Positions 9,043 to 17,906 of a DNA stretch of 26,680 nucleotides are shown piece by piece. The stretch spans positions 1-26,680 of the forward strand of contig JAAEOI010000013.1 in assembly GCA_024244665.1 (NCBI GenBank), given 5' to 3'. The stretch is from Bacteroidota bacterium (GTDB lineage: Bacteria > Bacteroidota > Bacteroidia > Bacteroidales > GCA-2748055). The stretch's first letter is position 1. Each line of letters opens with the position of its first letter. The position numbers and the translations under genes were made by a program. The notes under the pieces were generated by a model. That model had not been told where the DNA came from. It did no database searches and saw only the letters and a program-made list of their open reading frames with translations.

Positions 9043-9194
9043 TTTTTACGATAAAATAAAATCCATATCGGGCATAAAAACAGTCACATATTAGCGCTCC
9101 AGTTGTAAGAAAATTTGAATAAATTACGGTTTAATTTTTTGCTGCAACGGACATTCGGACTGAGGTCCTCGAAGTTTATAAGAATAAAGACAGG

Positions 9195-10244
9195 ATGAGT
9201 GAAAAGATGATGAATGCATGGGTGCTTTTCGGCGAGAAGGATATCAGCATAGAGAAAAGAGCTGTTCCTGCTATAAAGAGTGATGAAGTCTTGATAAAGG
9301 TGAAACAAGTGGGTATCTGCGGCTCAGATCTTGCTTACTATCGCAGTGGGAAGGTGGGCAATTTTACTCCATCCCGACCCTTTGTATTGGGGCATGAATT
9401 TTCAGGGGATGTTGTTAAAGTCGGCTCTGAGGTCAAAAGCTTAAAGGAGAATGACCGGGTAGCTGTAGATCCTTCTATGAATTGTGGTACCTGTGAGTAT
9501 TGTCAATCGGACCGGTCGAATTTATGCAGCAATATGACATTTCTTGGCAGCGCAATGTATGTCCCTCCTGTAGATGGTGCATTCAGAGAGTATATCGTTA
9601 TGCCGGCAAAGAATTGTTTCAAGCTCCCCGATGAAATCTCTTATGAAGTCGGTGCCCTCCTTGAGCCTATGTCCGTGGCCTACTATGCCCTTAAACGCGC
9701 AGGTGGTGTGGAAGGAAAGACCGTATTAGTTTCAGGTGCAGGAACAATCGGACAATTAATCCTAACCATTGCGATTGCACTGGGGGCTGAAAAAGTTTGT
9801 GTTGCTGATCCCGTTTTGGCAAAACGGGATATTGCCATAAAGCAAGGGGCTTATTGCGCCCTGGATCCTGCAAAGGCAGATTTTATTGATCGTGCAAAGG
9901 AGATTGCCCCTGAGGGATTTCACATAGTACTGGAAGCTTCAGGTTCTGTTCATGCACTGCGCCAGGGAATTCATTTAGCAAAGATAGGTGGTACCATCAT
10001 TCAGGTTGGAATACTTCCTCCCGAAGAGGTGATCCCGGTAGGGCTTATACTTTTCAAGGAATTGAACTACGCAGGTTCATTCAGATTTAATGATGTTTAT
10101 AATGAGGTGCTGACCCTGTGTTCCTTCGGGAAGCTTAATGTTAAGGGTCTGATATCGCGTACTTTCCCTTTTATAGAACTGGATAGGGCGATTCAATTTG
10201 CCGGAAATAGTGAGGATACAATAAAAACACAGGTGAAAGTATGA
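9195..10244 (+). CDS. Zinc-dependent MDR dehydrogenase, L-idonate 5-dehydrogenase-like
   Basis: Medium-chain zinc dehydrogenase that oxidises a sugar acid or polyol with NAD(P)+ in the cytosol. Catalytic zinc ligands are Cys42 (GICGSD), His67-Glu68 (LGHEFSG) and Glu157 (LLEPMSV). Structural zinc cysteines are 97, 100, 103 and 111. The Rossmann loop GAGTIG is at 181-186. The stretches GKVGNF, FLGSAMYVPPVDG and GSFRFN resemble E. coli L-idonate 5-dehydrogenase (IdnD) as I remember it, more than threonine or sorbitol dehydrogenases. Alternative starts at 9207 or 9210 would trim four or five residues. The last four bases (ATGA) overlap the start of the next gene, implying coupled translation. With the L-galactose-dehydrogenase-like partner, oxidation of an L-aldonate such as L-galactonate at C5 is the favoured but unproven reaction. 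Confidence 0.85.
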   Translation: MSEKMMNAWVLFGEKDISIEKRAVPAIKSDEVLIKVKQVGICGSDLAYYRSGKVGNFTPSRPFVLGHEFSGDVVKVGSEVKSLKENDRVAVDPSMNCGTCEYCQSDRSNLCSNMTFLGSAMYVPPVDGAFREYIVMPAKNCFKLPDEISYEVGALLEPMSVAYYALKRAGGVEGKTVLVSGAGTIGQLILTIAIALGAEKVCVADPVLAKRDIAIKQGAYCALDPAKADFIDRAKEIAPEGFHIVLEASGSVHALRQGIHLAKIGGTIIQVGILPPEEVIPVGLILFKELNYAGSFRFNDVYNEVLTLCSFGKLNVKGLISRTFPFIELDRAIQFAGNSEDTIKTQVKV

Positions 10245-11191
10245 AATACAGAAAGCTTGGAAGGACAGGTTTCAATGTGTCAATACTGAGTTACGGAGGT
10301 TCATCTCTTGGCTCTGTTTTTAGGAAAATAGATGAACAGGAGGGTATAGAAACGGTTCACAATGCTTTCGATTCTGGTATAAATTATTTTGATTGTTCTC
10401 CTTTCTATGGCTTGACTGAAGCTGAAAGAATCATGGGCCGGGCCCTGGAAGATATACCTCGGGAGGAGTATTATTTGTCCACCAAAGCAGGTCGGTTTGG
10501 TTGGAATGAATTTGATTTTTCCTTTGACCGGATTATCCGTTCTGCAGAGGAGAGTATGAAACGCTTAAAGGTTGATTATCTTGACATTCTGAATCTTCAT
10601 GATATTGAATACAATGATTGTTTCTTTCTTGAGCAGGCATTGAGTGAGGGGATCCCAGCCTTACAGAAACTAAAGGAACAGGGGAAAATTCGATTTTTTG
10701 GAATTGCCACTTATCCTATACAGCTCATTCGTAAGCTTATTGAAAGTCATGAAATTGATACTGTAATGAACCATAATTCATTTTCTTTGAATGATACCCG
10801 GCTCTTAGAATTGCTTCCGTTGATAAAGGAAAAAAATATTGGTTTGATCAATGCTGCTCCTCTGAGTTCAGGATTATTGAGTGCCCGGGGTGTGGCTTCG
10901 TGGCACCCGGCCAGTGATGAGGATAAAGCCATTATTGATAAGGCTGTTAAATATTGCATGGAGCAGGGAACAAGCATTGAAAAACTGGCAGTGCAATTTG
11001 CAGTCAGTCGTGAAGATATTCCAACCACATTGATAAGCACTGCAAATCCTGACAGGATTAGAATGAATGCCGATTATGTGGATGAATCCTTGAATTGGGA
11101 GCTTGTGGAGCAAGTAAGGAATATTCTAAAGCCCATTCTGAATAAGGACTGGGATGATTTCGCCGAACAGGATTTGAAAGCGACTAAATGA
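10241..11191 (+). CDS. Aldo/keto reductase, L-galactose 1-dehydrogenase-like (possibly L-fucose dehydrogenase)
   Basis: Cytosolic NAD(P)-dependent aldo/keto reductase expected to oxidise an aldose at C1 to a lactone. The catalytic tetrad is visible as Asp51, Tyr56, Lys82 and His120. Blocks such as LGSVF, FDCSPFYG, TKAGRF, DILNLHDIE, PALQKLKEQGK and WHPAS match plant L-galactose dehydrogenase as I remember it, far beyond generic family resemblance. Bacterial L-fucose dehydrogenases are close relatives, so L-fucose is an alternative substrate. The length of 316 is normal. The start overlaps the stop of the dehydrogenase gene by four bases and the sulfatase gene follows after 25 bases. The pair would turn L-galactose into L-galactonate and then a 5-keto acid; a lactonase and the later steps are not in the window. 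Confidence 0.85.
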   Translation: MKYRKLGRTGFNVSILSYGGSSLGSVFRKIDEQEGIETVHNAFDSGINYFDCSPFYGLTEAERIMGRALEDIPREEYYLSTKAGRFGWNEFDFSFDRIIRSAEESMKRLKVDYLDILNLHDIEYNDCFFLEQALSEGIPALQKLKEQGKIRFFGIATYPIQLIRKLIESHEIDTVMNHNSFSLNDTRLLELLPLIKEKNIGLINAAPLSSGLLSARGVASWHPASDEDKAIIDKAVKYCMEQGTSIEKLAVQFAVSREDIPTTLISTANPDRIRMNADYVDESLNWELVEQVRNILKPILNKDWDDFAEQDLKATK

Positions 11192-11216
11192 GACCAGATT
11201 CACATCAAATTTCCTT

Positions 11217-12659
11217 ATGAATTACAGAGTTGTTTTATTACTGGCTATTTCTATTGCTTCAGGCAACTGTTTAGCCAATGAAAAACCAAACATCATATTT
11301 ATTCTGACTGATGATCAGGGATATGGGGACCTTGGGTCGCATGGGAATCCTTTTCTCCGGACTCCGCACATGGATCAATTGTATCAGGAGGGTGCCCGGT
11401 TCACAAACTTCGTTGTCAGTCCGACCTGTGCTCCCACGCGTTGTGCGTTAATGACCGGCAGGCATGAGTTCAGGTCTGGTGTTACACATACAGTTACGGG
11501 GCGTCGTGAAGTGAGTTTAGAGTCTACAACAGTGGCACAGGTATTAAAGTCTGCCGGTTATGCAACAGGAATTTTCGGTAAATGGCATCTCGGCTCCCGG
11601 GGGGAATACAGACCGGAGAAAAGGGGATTTGATGTTTCAGTAAGCTCGGTTGATGATACTCAGAATTCTCATTTCGATCCTGTTTTGCTCTTCAATGGTG
11701 TCGAAAAACAGACAGAGGGTTTTCGGGAAAATATCCTGTTTGATGAAGCGATCCAATTTATTGAATCAAACAATGAGAGGCCATTCTTTTGTTATATCCC
11801 TACTTATTCTCCGCATTCTCCCTTAAAAGCACCTCAGGAATACATCGACAGGAATAATGGGAATGTGTTTTATGCCATGATCTCCAATATTGATGACAAC
11901 ATTGGCCGATTGATGGAGAAGTTGCAACAACTTCAATTGGATGATAATACAGTGGTAATACTGATAAGCGATAATGGAGGAACAAGGGGAGTAGATAATT
12001 ACAATGCTGGCATGCGGGGTTGCAAAGCCACACCCTGGTACGGAGGTACAAGGGCCCTTTCCTTGTGGCACTGGCCCGGACATATCAGGCCACGGACCAT
12101 TAATAATCTGGCAGCCCATGTGGATTTGCTGCCCACCCTTGCAGAGTTGGCAGGGGAAGGCTTGTTCGAAGAACCGGAAGGTGGCCTGGATGGAGTTAGT
12201 CTGTTGCCTTTGCTAAAAGAAGACCTGGCGGAGTTGCCTTACCGTATGATAATCAGTCATCTGGGGCGTTGGCCCGATGGGGGAGGAGAGGTGGCGGCAC
12301 ATAAATATGCCTTCTGCTCTGTGCACTGGAATCACTATATCCTGGTGAGAAGTCAGACCTGTGGGAGAGAGGATTGCAGGGGTGAGTGCCGCATATTCCA
12401 AAAGGTGATTGATGGTAGTACCAGTGCAGGGTATTCAAAAAAGGCTGATTTTCATTATGCAGTTAATTCTCAGCGCAAATGGGCGCTTTATGATGTAGAT
12501 GATGATTCGGCCCAGGAGGATGATCTGGCTACTGAATTCCCGGAGATAGTTTATAATATGTCAGAGGCTTATGAAAAATGGTGGACAGAGGTGTTGCCAT
12601 ACATTCACAGGGTAGCAGAAGATCCCCGATGGTCACAGGATTATAAACCACAGCAATAA
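11217..12659 (+). CDS. Formylglycine-dependent (S1 family) sulfatase, exported
   Basis: Hydrolyses sulfate esters on a glycan in the periplasm or at the surface. A signal peptide (about 1-20, ending CLA) precedes the metal-binding Asp32-Asp33 (TDDQGYGD). The maturation motif is C71-A-P-T-R75, in which Cys71 would become formylglycine. Other family residues seen are Lys122 and His124 (GKWHLG), His200 (YSPHSP), Asp252-Asn253 (SDNGG) and Lys270. Thr instead of Ser at the fourth motif position is accepted in the family. A second Cys follows at residue 76. At 480 residues it appears full length. The activating enzyme (anSME) is not in the window. It sits between the sugar dehydrogenases and GH95, suggesting that desulfation precedes removal of the L-sugar. 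The S1 subfamily was not determined. Confidence 0.93.
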   Translation: MNYRVVLLLAISIASGNCLANEKPNIIFILTDDQGYGDLGSHGNPFLRTPHMDQLYQEGARFTNFVVSPTCAPTRCALMTGRHEFRSGVTHTVTGRREVSLESTTVAQVLKSAGYATGIFGKWHLGSRGEYRPEKRGFDVSVSSVDDTQNSHFDPVLLFNGVEKQTEGFRENILFDEAIQFIESNNERPFFCYIPTYSPHSPLKAPQEYIDRNNGNVFYAMISNIDDNIGRLMEKLQQLQLDDNTVVILISDNGGTRGVDNYNAGMRGCKATPWYGGTRALSLWHWPGHIRPRTINNLAAHVDLLPTLAELAGEGLFEEPEGGLDGVSLLPLLKEDLAELPYRMIISHLGRWPDGGGEVAAHKYAFCSVHWNHYILVRSQTCGREDCRGECRIFQKVIDGSTSAGYSKKADFHYAVNSQRKWALYDVDDDSAQEDDLATEFPEIVYNMSEAYEKWWTEVLPYIHRVAEDPRWSQDYKPQQ

Positions 12660-12666
12660 TAGTACT

Positions 12667-15090
12667 ATGATTGATCAGAATGGAAACAGGAAAACCATGG
12701 GGTCCGGAATAACTTTGAGATTCAGGTATATGATCATTTGCCTGATGGGATTCACTTTTTTCTCCTGTTCAACAGAACCGGGTGAAACAGAGCATCTAAA
12801 ACTCTGGTACGATCAGCCTGCCAAAGTTGACAATCCGCAAAGAAAGCACATTGACAGGGGGTGGCTCAAGGCACTTCCTCTTGGAAACGGATCCCTGGGC
12901 GTGATGGTCTTTGGCGATGTAAACAGTGAACGCATTCAACTCAATGAAGAGAGTATCTGGTCGGGCGGGCTTACAGATAATGATAATCCTGATGCATATG
13001 CATCGCTTGATAAAATCCGGGAACTTCTTTTTGCAGGAAAGTACAAAGAGGCCACCGAACTTACTGACAAAACTCAGGTATGCAAAGGATTTGTTTGGGG
13101 GCGTGATGGAACTTATGGCCGCTTTCAGACTCTGGGGGATTTATGGATCGATAAAAAGAACCAGGCCTCGTACGAAAATTATCACCGTGAACTTGATCTG
13201 GAGGAGGCAGTTGTCAGGGTGGATTATACCCAGGAAGGGGTAAATTACAAACGTGAGATCTTTACCAGTTTCCCCGACCAGGTGATGGTTGCCCGCTTCA
13301 CTGCCGATCAACCCGGAAAAATATCATTTACATGTTCCCTGGACCGGCCGGAACGCTTCCGTACCTACTCGGAAAATGATCATTTGATCATGAGAGGGGC
13401 TTTTTCGGATGGTTCGGGAGGAGGAGGACTGCAGTATATGACCAGGCTAAAAGCGGTCAACAATAAGGGGACAGTAAGTTACAGTGATTCAACAATCATT
13501 GTGGACAGTGCGGATGAAGTGATACTTTATCTTTCTGCTTCAACTGATTATGTACTAAGCTATCCTGATTATGAGGGACGCGATTATGAAAAAATAACCA
13601 ATGAAAATATCGAAAAGGCAGTTGCAAAATCCTTTGACGATTTAATGGAGAGTCATATAAAGGAGTATCAGCCCTATTTTAACCGGGTAAGCTTTGATAT
13701 TACACCGGAACCCCTGACCGAAATACCTACAGATATACGGGTTGAAAGCTTCAAAGAGACACTATCAGATCCACATCTGGTTGAACTGTTTTTTCAATAT
13801 GGCCGATACCTGCTCATCTCATCATCCCGCCCGGGAACTCTTCCCGCAAATTTGCAGGGAGTTTGGACAGACAAACTTCGGACACCCTGGGCAGGCGATT
13901 ACCATACCGATGTAAATGTGGAAATGAACTACTGGCTGGCAGGTGTTACCAATCTCTCCGAGTTACAGCTGCCATTGTTTGATCTGATAGAATCGCTGGT
14001 TGAACCCGGCCAGAAGACGGCATCTGTCCAATACCATAAAAAAGGTTGGATCGTTCATCCAATTACCAATGTGTGGGGGTTTACATCTCCTGGTAATAAG
14101 GCATCATGGGGAATGCATACAGGAGCTGGTGCATGGATCTGTTCGCATATAATGGAGCATTACGCCTATACCGGGGATAAAGAGTTTCTCCAAAGGATGT
14201 ATCCGGTATTAAAAGGATCTGTGGAGTTTTACATGGACTGGTTGGTGGAACATCCGGTAAGCGGGGAGTTGGTATCGGGACCAGCTGTTTCGCCCGAGAA
14301 TACCTTTATTGCACCCGATGGAAGTGAGAGCCAGTTCAGCATGGGACCGGCACACGATCAGCAGGTGATCTGGCAGCTGTTTTCTGATTTTATTTCTGCT
14401 TCCGGGGAACTGAACAAGGAGGATCAAATGGTTTTTGAGGTAAAAAATGCACTGGCAAGGCTGGCAGGCCCGAAAATAGGTTCCGATGGTCGTCTGATGG
14501 AGTGGGCAGAGGAGTTCCCCGAGGTCGAACCCGGACATCGTCATATCTCACATCTGTTCGCACTTCACCCGGGTTTCCAGATAAATCTGGAACAATCACC
14601 AGAACTGGCACTGGCCGCAAAAAAATCATTGGATTTCCGTATTGAAAATGGAGGAGGACACACGGGATGGAGTGCCGCCTGGTTGATCAATCAATATGCC
14701 CGATTGCGGGAAGCCGATAAGGCCAAAGAGAGTTTAAATACCGTTCTGTCTAAAAGTATAGCTCCCAACCTGTTTGGTCTGCATCCTCCATTTCAGATTG
14801 ATGCAAATTTTGGGGGATCTGCAGGGATTGCAGAGATGCTCATTCAGAGTCACTCCGGAACAATTCACCTGCTGCCCGCACTACCGGAGGCCTGGTCTTC
14901 CGGTGAGGTAACAGGATTGAAGGCACGGGGGGGATATGAAATCAATTTGAATTGGGAGAACCATGAGTTAACAAAGGCCATGATACGCTCGGAACAAGGA
15001 AAACCCTGTAAGCTCCGGTACAGGGGTGAAGTGATAAACCTGGACATAAAACGGGGGGGGAAACGAACCATTCATTTAACAGATTTTTGA
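12667..15090 (+). CDS. GH95 alpha-L-fucosidase / alpha-L-galactosidase, lipoprotein
   Basis: Inverting exo-enzyme of family GH95, which holds alpha-1,2-L-fucosidases and alpha-L-galactosidases. Domains in order are an N-terminal beta-sandwich (about 43-320), a linker, an (alpha/alpha)6 barrel (about 360-720) and a C-terminal beta-domain. Key stretches are PLGNGSLGVMVFG, ANLQGVW, VNVEMNYW, VSPEN with the presumed acid Glu544, RHISHL and FQIDANFG with Asp712. At the position of the paired catalytic-water asparagines (N-x-N in the Bifidobacterium enzyme) this protein reads Asp415-Val-Asn417. The lipobox is FFSC (Cys34). The ATG at 12730 gives a more usual lipoprotein signal than the 5'-most ATG at 12667, so the true start may be 12697 or 12730. 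A run of eight G (15053-15060) lies close to the 3' end. The sulfatase gene is 7 bases upstream. Confidence 0.93.
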   Translation: MIDQNGNRKTMGSGITLRFRYMIICLMGFTFFSCSTEPGETEHLKLWYDQPAKVDNPQRKHIDRGWLKALPLGNGSLGVMVFGDVNSERIQLNEESIWSGGLTDNDNPDAYASLDKIRELLFAGKYKEATELTDKTQVCKGFVWGRDGTYGRFQTLGDLWIDKKNQASYENYHRELDLEEAVVRVDYTQEGVNYKREIFTSFPDQVMVARFTADQPGKISFTCSLDRPERFRTYSENDHLIMRGAFSDGSGGGGLQYMTRLKAVNNKGTVSYSDSTIIVDSADEVILYLSASTDYVLSYPDYEGRDYEKITNENIEKAVAKSFDDLMESHIKEYQPYFNRVSFDITPEPLTEIPTDIRVESFKETLSDPHLVELFFQYGRYLLISSSRPGTLPANLQGVWTDKLRTPWAGDYHTDVNVEMNYWLAGVTNLSELQLPLFDLIESLVEPGQKTASVQYHKKGWIVHPITNVWGFTSPGNKASWGMHTGAGAWICSHIMEHYAYTGDKEFLQRMYPVLKGSVEFYMDWLVEHPVSGELVSGPAVSPENTFIAPDGSESQFSMGPAHDQQVIWQLFSDFISASGELNKEDQMVFEVKNALARLAGPKIGSDGRLMEWAEEFPEVEPGHRHISHLFALHPGFQINLEQSPELALAAKKSLDFRIENGGGHTGWSAAWLINQYARLREADKAKESLNTVLSKSIAPNLFGLHPPFQIDANFGGSAGIAEMLIQSHSGTIHLLPALPEAWSSGEVTGLKARGGYEINLNWENHELTKAMIRSEQGKPCKLRYRGEVINLDIKRGGKRTIHLTDF

Positions 15091-15112
15091 AACCTGAAAA
15101 TTCTTAAGCAAA

Positions 15113-15736
15113 ATGAGAAGATACATTTTAGTATTCCTGGTATTCATTATTTTATCATGTGCAGATAATTCCAGGCCGGAAGTCTTAATCATCGGCGATT
15201 CTATTTCATTGGGATATACCCCTTATGTAAAAGAATTGCTGAAAGAAGAAGCAATTGTAATTCATAATGAAGGGAATGCAGAATATACAGGTACCGGGCT
15301 ATTAATGATTGATGAATGGCTTGGTAAAGAAGATTGGGATGTCATTCACTTTAACTGGGGACTGTGGGACATGTATGGATGGCGGTTTAAAGATACCCTT
15401 CGGACACCTGATGTTTATGCCAGAAATCTTGAAATATTGCTTGCAAGACTTGAACAGACAGGGGCTAAACTTATCTGGGCTACCACTACACCTGCTTGTA
15501 CTGCCCCTGAAAGAAACAACCTGACATTAATTGATTCAACTACCGAAGAAGCCTATCGAACAGCTGCATTAAGGGTGATGAAAAAGCATAAGGTCCAGGT
15601 AAATGATTTATACACATCGATCAAGCCCAGACAGAATGAGTATGCCATTGGGGAGAATGATGTTCATTTTACTTCTGAAGGCTCTCAATTTTTAGCCGAA
15701 CAGGTTGCTAATGAGATTAGAAAGAATTTGAAATAG
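15113..15736 (+). CDS. SGNH/GDSL-type esterase lipoprotein (copy 1)
   Basis: Serine hydrolase of the SGNH fold, predicted to remove an acyl group such as acetate from a glycan. The lipobox ILSC puts the lipidated Cys at residue 16. The catalytic Ser30 lies in IIGDSIS, an oxyanion Gly in the HNEGNA/GTG segment, Asn81 in HFNWGLWD and the Asp183-x-His185 pair in NDVHF. The length of 207 is typical for a single-domain SGNH enzyme. It is clearly paralogous to the gene at 17906, for example IIGDSIS-GYTPYVKE in both, and the two flank the six-hairpin gene. It starts 22 bases after GH95. The substrate is not determined; sequence alone does not separate acetyl- from feruloyl- or other esterases. Confidence 0.88.
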   Translation: MRRYILVFLVFIILSCADNSRPEVLIIGDSISLGYTPYVKELLKEEAIVIHNEGNAEYTGTGLLMIDEWLGKEDWDVIHFNWGLWDMYGWRFKDTLRTPDVYARNLEILLARLEQTGAKLIWATTTPACTAPERNNLTLIDSTTEEAYRTAALRVMKKHKVQVNDLYTSIKPRQNEYAIGENDVHFTSEGSQFLAEQVANEIRKNLK

Positions 15737-15782
15737 CGTATTTTTACATATTTATCAGGAATCAGCCCAAAAAAAAGGAATT

Positions 15783-17906
15783 ATGATAAAATTTGTTCAA
15801 CAACTATCTGTTTTTATCCTGTTTCTTCTGCCCCTGTCTTGTTCATCTGATTTCCAGGAATCAATTGATCGAAAAGGTGTTGTAGAAAGGCATACCATTA
15901 TTTCAGATAAACTGGATATTAAGAGTCCTGCTCAGGTGGGAAATGGAGAGTTTGCGTTTTCTGTGGATATCACCGGCTTACAAACTTTTGTTCCCTTCAA
16001 CACCATGTCTCACTGGGGATGGCATAGTGATCCTGTACCCGCGGGTACAAAAGTGGAAAATTTCAGGGGGCAGATGGTGGATACCTATGGCAGGATGGTT
16101 AAGTATCCACTTGTGAATGATGACAATGAGGAGCAACGGGCCCTGTCTGACTGGCTTTCAGGGAATCCTCACAGAATAAATCTTGGTAGGATTGCTTTTT
16201 CATTAAAGAAGACTGATGGTACTGAGGTCCGTTCAGAAGATCTCCAAAATTGCCATCAGGAAGTTAATGTGTGGACCGGAATTATTTCAAGTTATTTTGA
16301 AATTGAAGGAATCCCTGCTTATGTGAAAACGGCGTGTCATCCTACCAGGGATTTAATCGCTGTAAGTGTTGAATCAGACCTTATTGATCAGGGTCAATTG
16401 TCAGTTAAGATAGAGTTCCCCTATGCTTCGGCCGATAATAGCGATGGAGGAGATTATGTGGGTATTTGGGATCAGTATTCATCACATCAAACTCAAATGA
16501 ATGAAACTGGTAATAAAGTGGATTTTTACAGGAATTTAGATGATGATGATTATTATGTTTCCTTAAAGTGGTTTACAGAATCTCAATTTGAAAATGATGA
16601 CTTTAATCCACATCAGTTTGAGTTAGTTCCCGGAAGCAGGAGCCTGCAATTTGTGTGTGAATTTTCATCCGAAAAAATTGATGAAAATTTATTGAGTGCA
16701 GAAGAGTGCCTGGAAGCAAGTACAAAGGGTTGGGCTGAATTCTGGAATACGGGTGCAGCAATCGATCTTTCAGAGAGCATGGATCCCAGGTGGATGGAAC
16801 TGGAAAGGAGAGTCGTTCTGTCTCAATATCTGATGAAAGTGAATGAAGCGGGTTCATTGCCTCCACAGGAAAGCGGCCTGGTAAATAATGGATGGTATGG
16901 CCGGTTTCATTTTGAAATGATCTGGTGGCATGGCGTGCACTGGGCTTTATGGGATCGCTGGGAGCAGTGGGAGGAAAGTCTTGAAATTTATAATCGTTTC
17001 CTGGAAAAGGCAAAAGAGAGAGCCAGGAATGAAGGCTTTGAAGGTTCCAGGTGGCCCAAATGCACTGCCTATAATAATTCTGAATGGCCTCATCCCTGCC
17101 ACGCTTTTTTAATCTGGCAACAACCGCACCCTATCTATTTTGCAGAATTGGACTACAGGTTACATCCAAATGAAAGCACCCTGGAGAAATGGAAAGAGAT
17201 TGTATTTAACACCGCTGATTTCCTTGTTTCTGTTCCTCATTATGATTCCGTCAAACAACAATATGTTTTAGGTCCGCCATTAATTCCGGTTTCGGAGAAT
17301 CTGGAATATTGGGAAACCCTGAATCCGTCATTTGAACTTGGTTACTGGCGCTTTGGTCTAAGGGTAGCAAAAGACTGGTATGCTCGATGTGGATTGGAAT
17401 CCCCCGATATTATAGATGAAGTAGTACAAAATCTTGCTCCGCTGCCTGTCGAAAATGATCTGTACCTGCTGAGTGAAGGCGTACTGGATATGTGGACAAA
17501 ATACAATTATGAACATCCTGCACTTATTGGCACCTATGGGATGTTACCCGGAGATGGAGTTGACGAAGAGATACTCGAAAACACCTTCAATAAAATACTC
17601 TCCGTATGGAAATTCGAAAGGACCTGGGGGTGGGATTTTCCCATGCTGGCGATGACCGCTGCCCGCTTAAACAGGCCGGATGAGGCTATAGACCTTCTTC
17701 TGCATGAAAATTTTGGCTTTGATCAGCACGGGCTTGCCTACAGTATGAAAGGCCCCTATCCTTATTTCCCGGCCAATGGTGGCCTCTTAACTGCGGTAGC
17801 CATGATGGCAGGAGGTTGGGATGGTAGTGAAAAAGTAAATGCTCCGGGTTTCCACGGCAGTGGAAAATGGAAAATCAAATACGAGAGATTTAAAAGGATG
17901 CCATAA
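15783..17906 (+). CDS. Six-hairpin (alpha/alpha)6 glycosidase-like lipoprotein, family not assigned
   Basis: Lipoprotein with the lipobox PLSC (Cys20). The N-terminal part (about 30-330) looks like the beta-supersandwich found before the (alpha/alpha)6 barrel in GH65- and GH95-type enzymes (RHTI, VGNGEFAFSVDITGLQ, VKTACHPTRDLIAV). The rest is Trp-rich and helical, as in six-hairpin glycosidases (FHFEMIWWHGVHW, TWGWDFPMLAMTAARL, YFPANGGLLTAVAMM). A candidate acid is Glu505 in PVSEN, which sits where GH95 has SPEN. I cannot place it in a named GH family; a distant GH65-like enzyme is the nearest guess. Its 3' end overlaps the next start by one base (TAATG). It lies between two SGNH esterases, which suggests work on an acylated substrate. 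Confidence 0.65.
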   Translation: MIKFVQQLSVFILFLLPLSCSSDFQESIDRKGVVERHTIISDKLDIKSPAQVGNGEFAFSVDITGLQTFVPFNTMSHWGWHSDPVPAGTKVENFRGQMVDTYGRMVKYPLVNDDNEEQRALSDWLSGNPHRINLGRIAFSLKKTDGTEVRSEDLQNCHQEVNVWTGIISSYFEIEGIPAYVKTACHPTRDLIAVSVESDLIDQGQLSVKIEFPYASADNSDGGDYVGIWDQYSSHQTQMNETGNKVDFYRNLDDDDYYVSLKWFTESQFENDDFNPHQFELVPGSRSLQFVCEFSSEKIDENLLSAEECLEASTKGWAEFWNTGAAIDLSESMDPRWMELERRVVLSQYLMKVNEAGSLPPQESGLVNNGWYGRFHFEMIWWHGVHWALWDRWEQWEESLEIYNRFLEKAKERARNEGFEGSRWPKCTAYNNSEWPHPCHAFLIWQQPHPIYFAELDYRLHPNESTLEKWKEIVFNTADFLVSVPHYDSVKQQYVLGPPLIPVSENLEYWETLNPSFELGYWRFGLRVAKDWYARCGLESPDIIDEVVQNLAPLPVENDLYLLSEGVLDMWTKYNYEHPALIGTYGMLPGDGVDEEILENTFNKILSVWKFERTWGWDFPMLAMTAARLNRPDEAIDLLLHENFGFDQHGLAYSMKGPYPYFPANGGLLTAVAMMAGGWDGSEKVNAPGFHGSGKWKIKYERFKRMP

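Noticed and set aside
9049..9194. Riboswitch or attenuator in the leader
   Set aside because: Only short four-base stems such as GAGG-T-CCTC are visible and none resembles a known riboswitch.
9195..10244. L-threonine or sorbitol dehydrogenase
   Set aside because: The GKVGNF and FLGSAMYVPPVDG blocks fit an idonate-dehydrogenase-like enzyme better, and the sugar-operon context agrees.
15053..15060. Run of eight G near the 3' end of GH95 (and seven G near 14927-14933) as a phase-variation tract
   Set aside because: Slippage in the eight-G run would alter only the last dozen residues, and there is no other sign of phase variation.
16603..17013. Antisense open frame of 136 codons opposite the six-hairpin gene
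   Set aside because: Composition is that of a shadow frame; no motif and no promoter or leader of its own.
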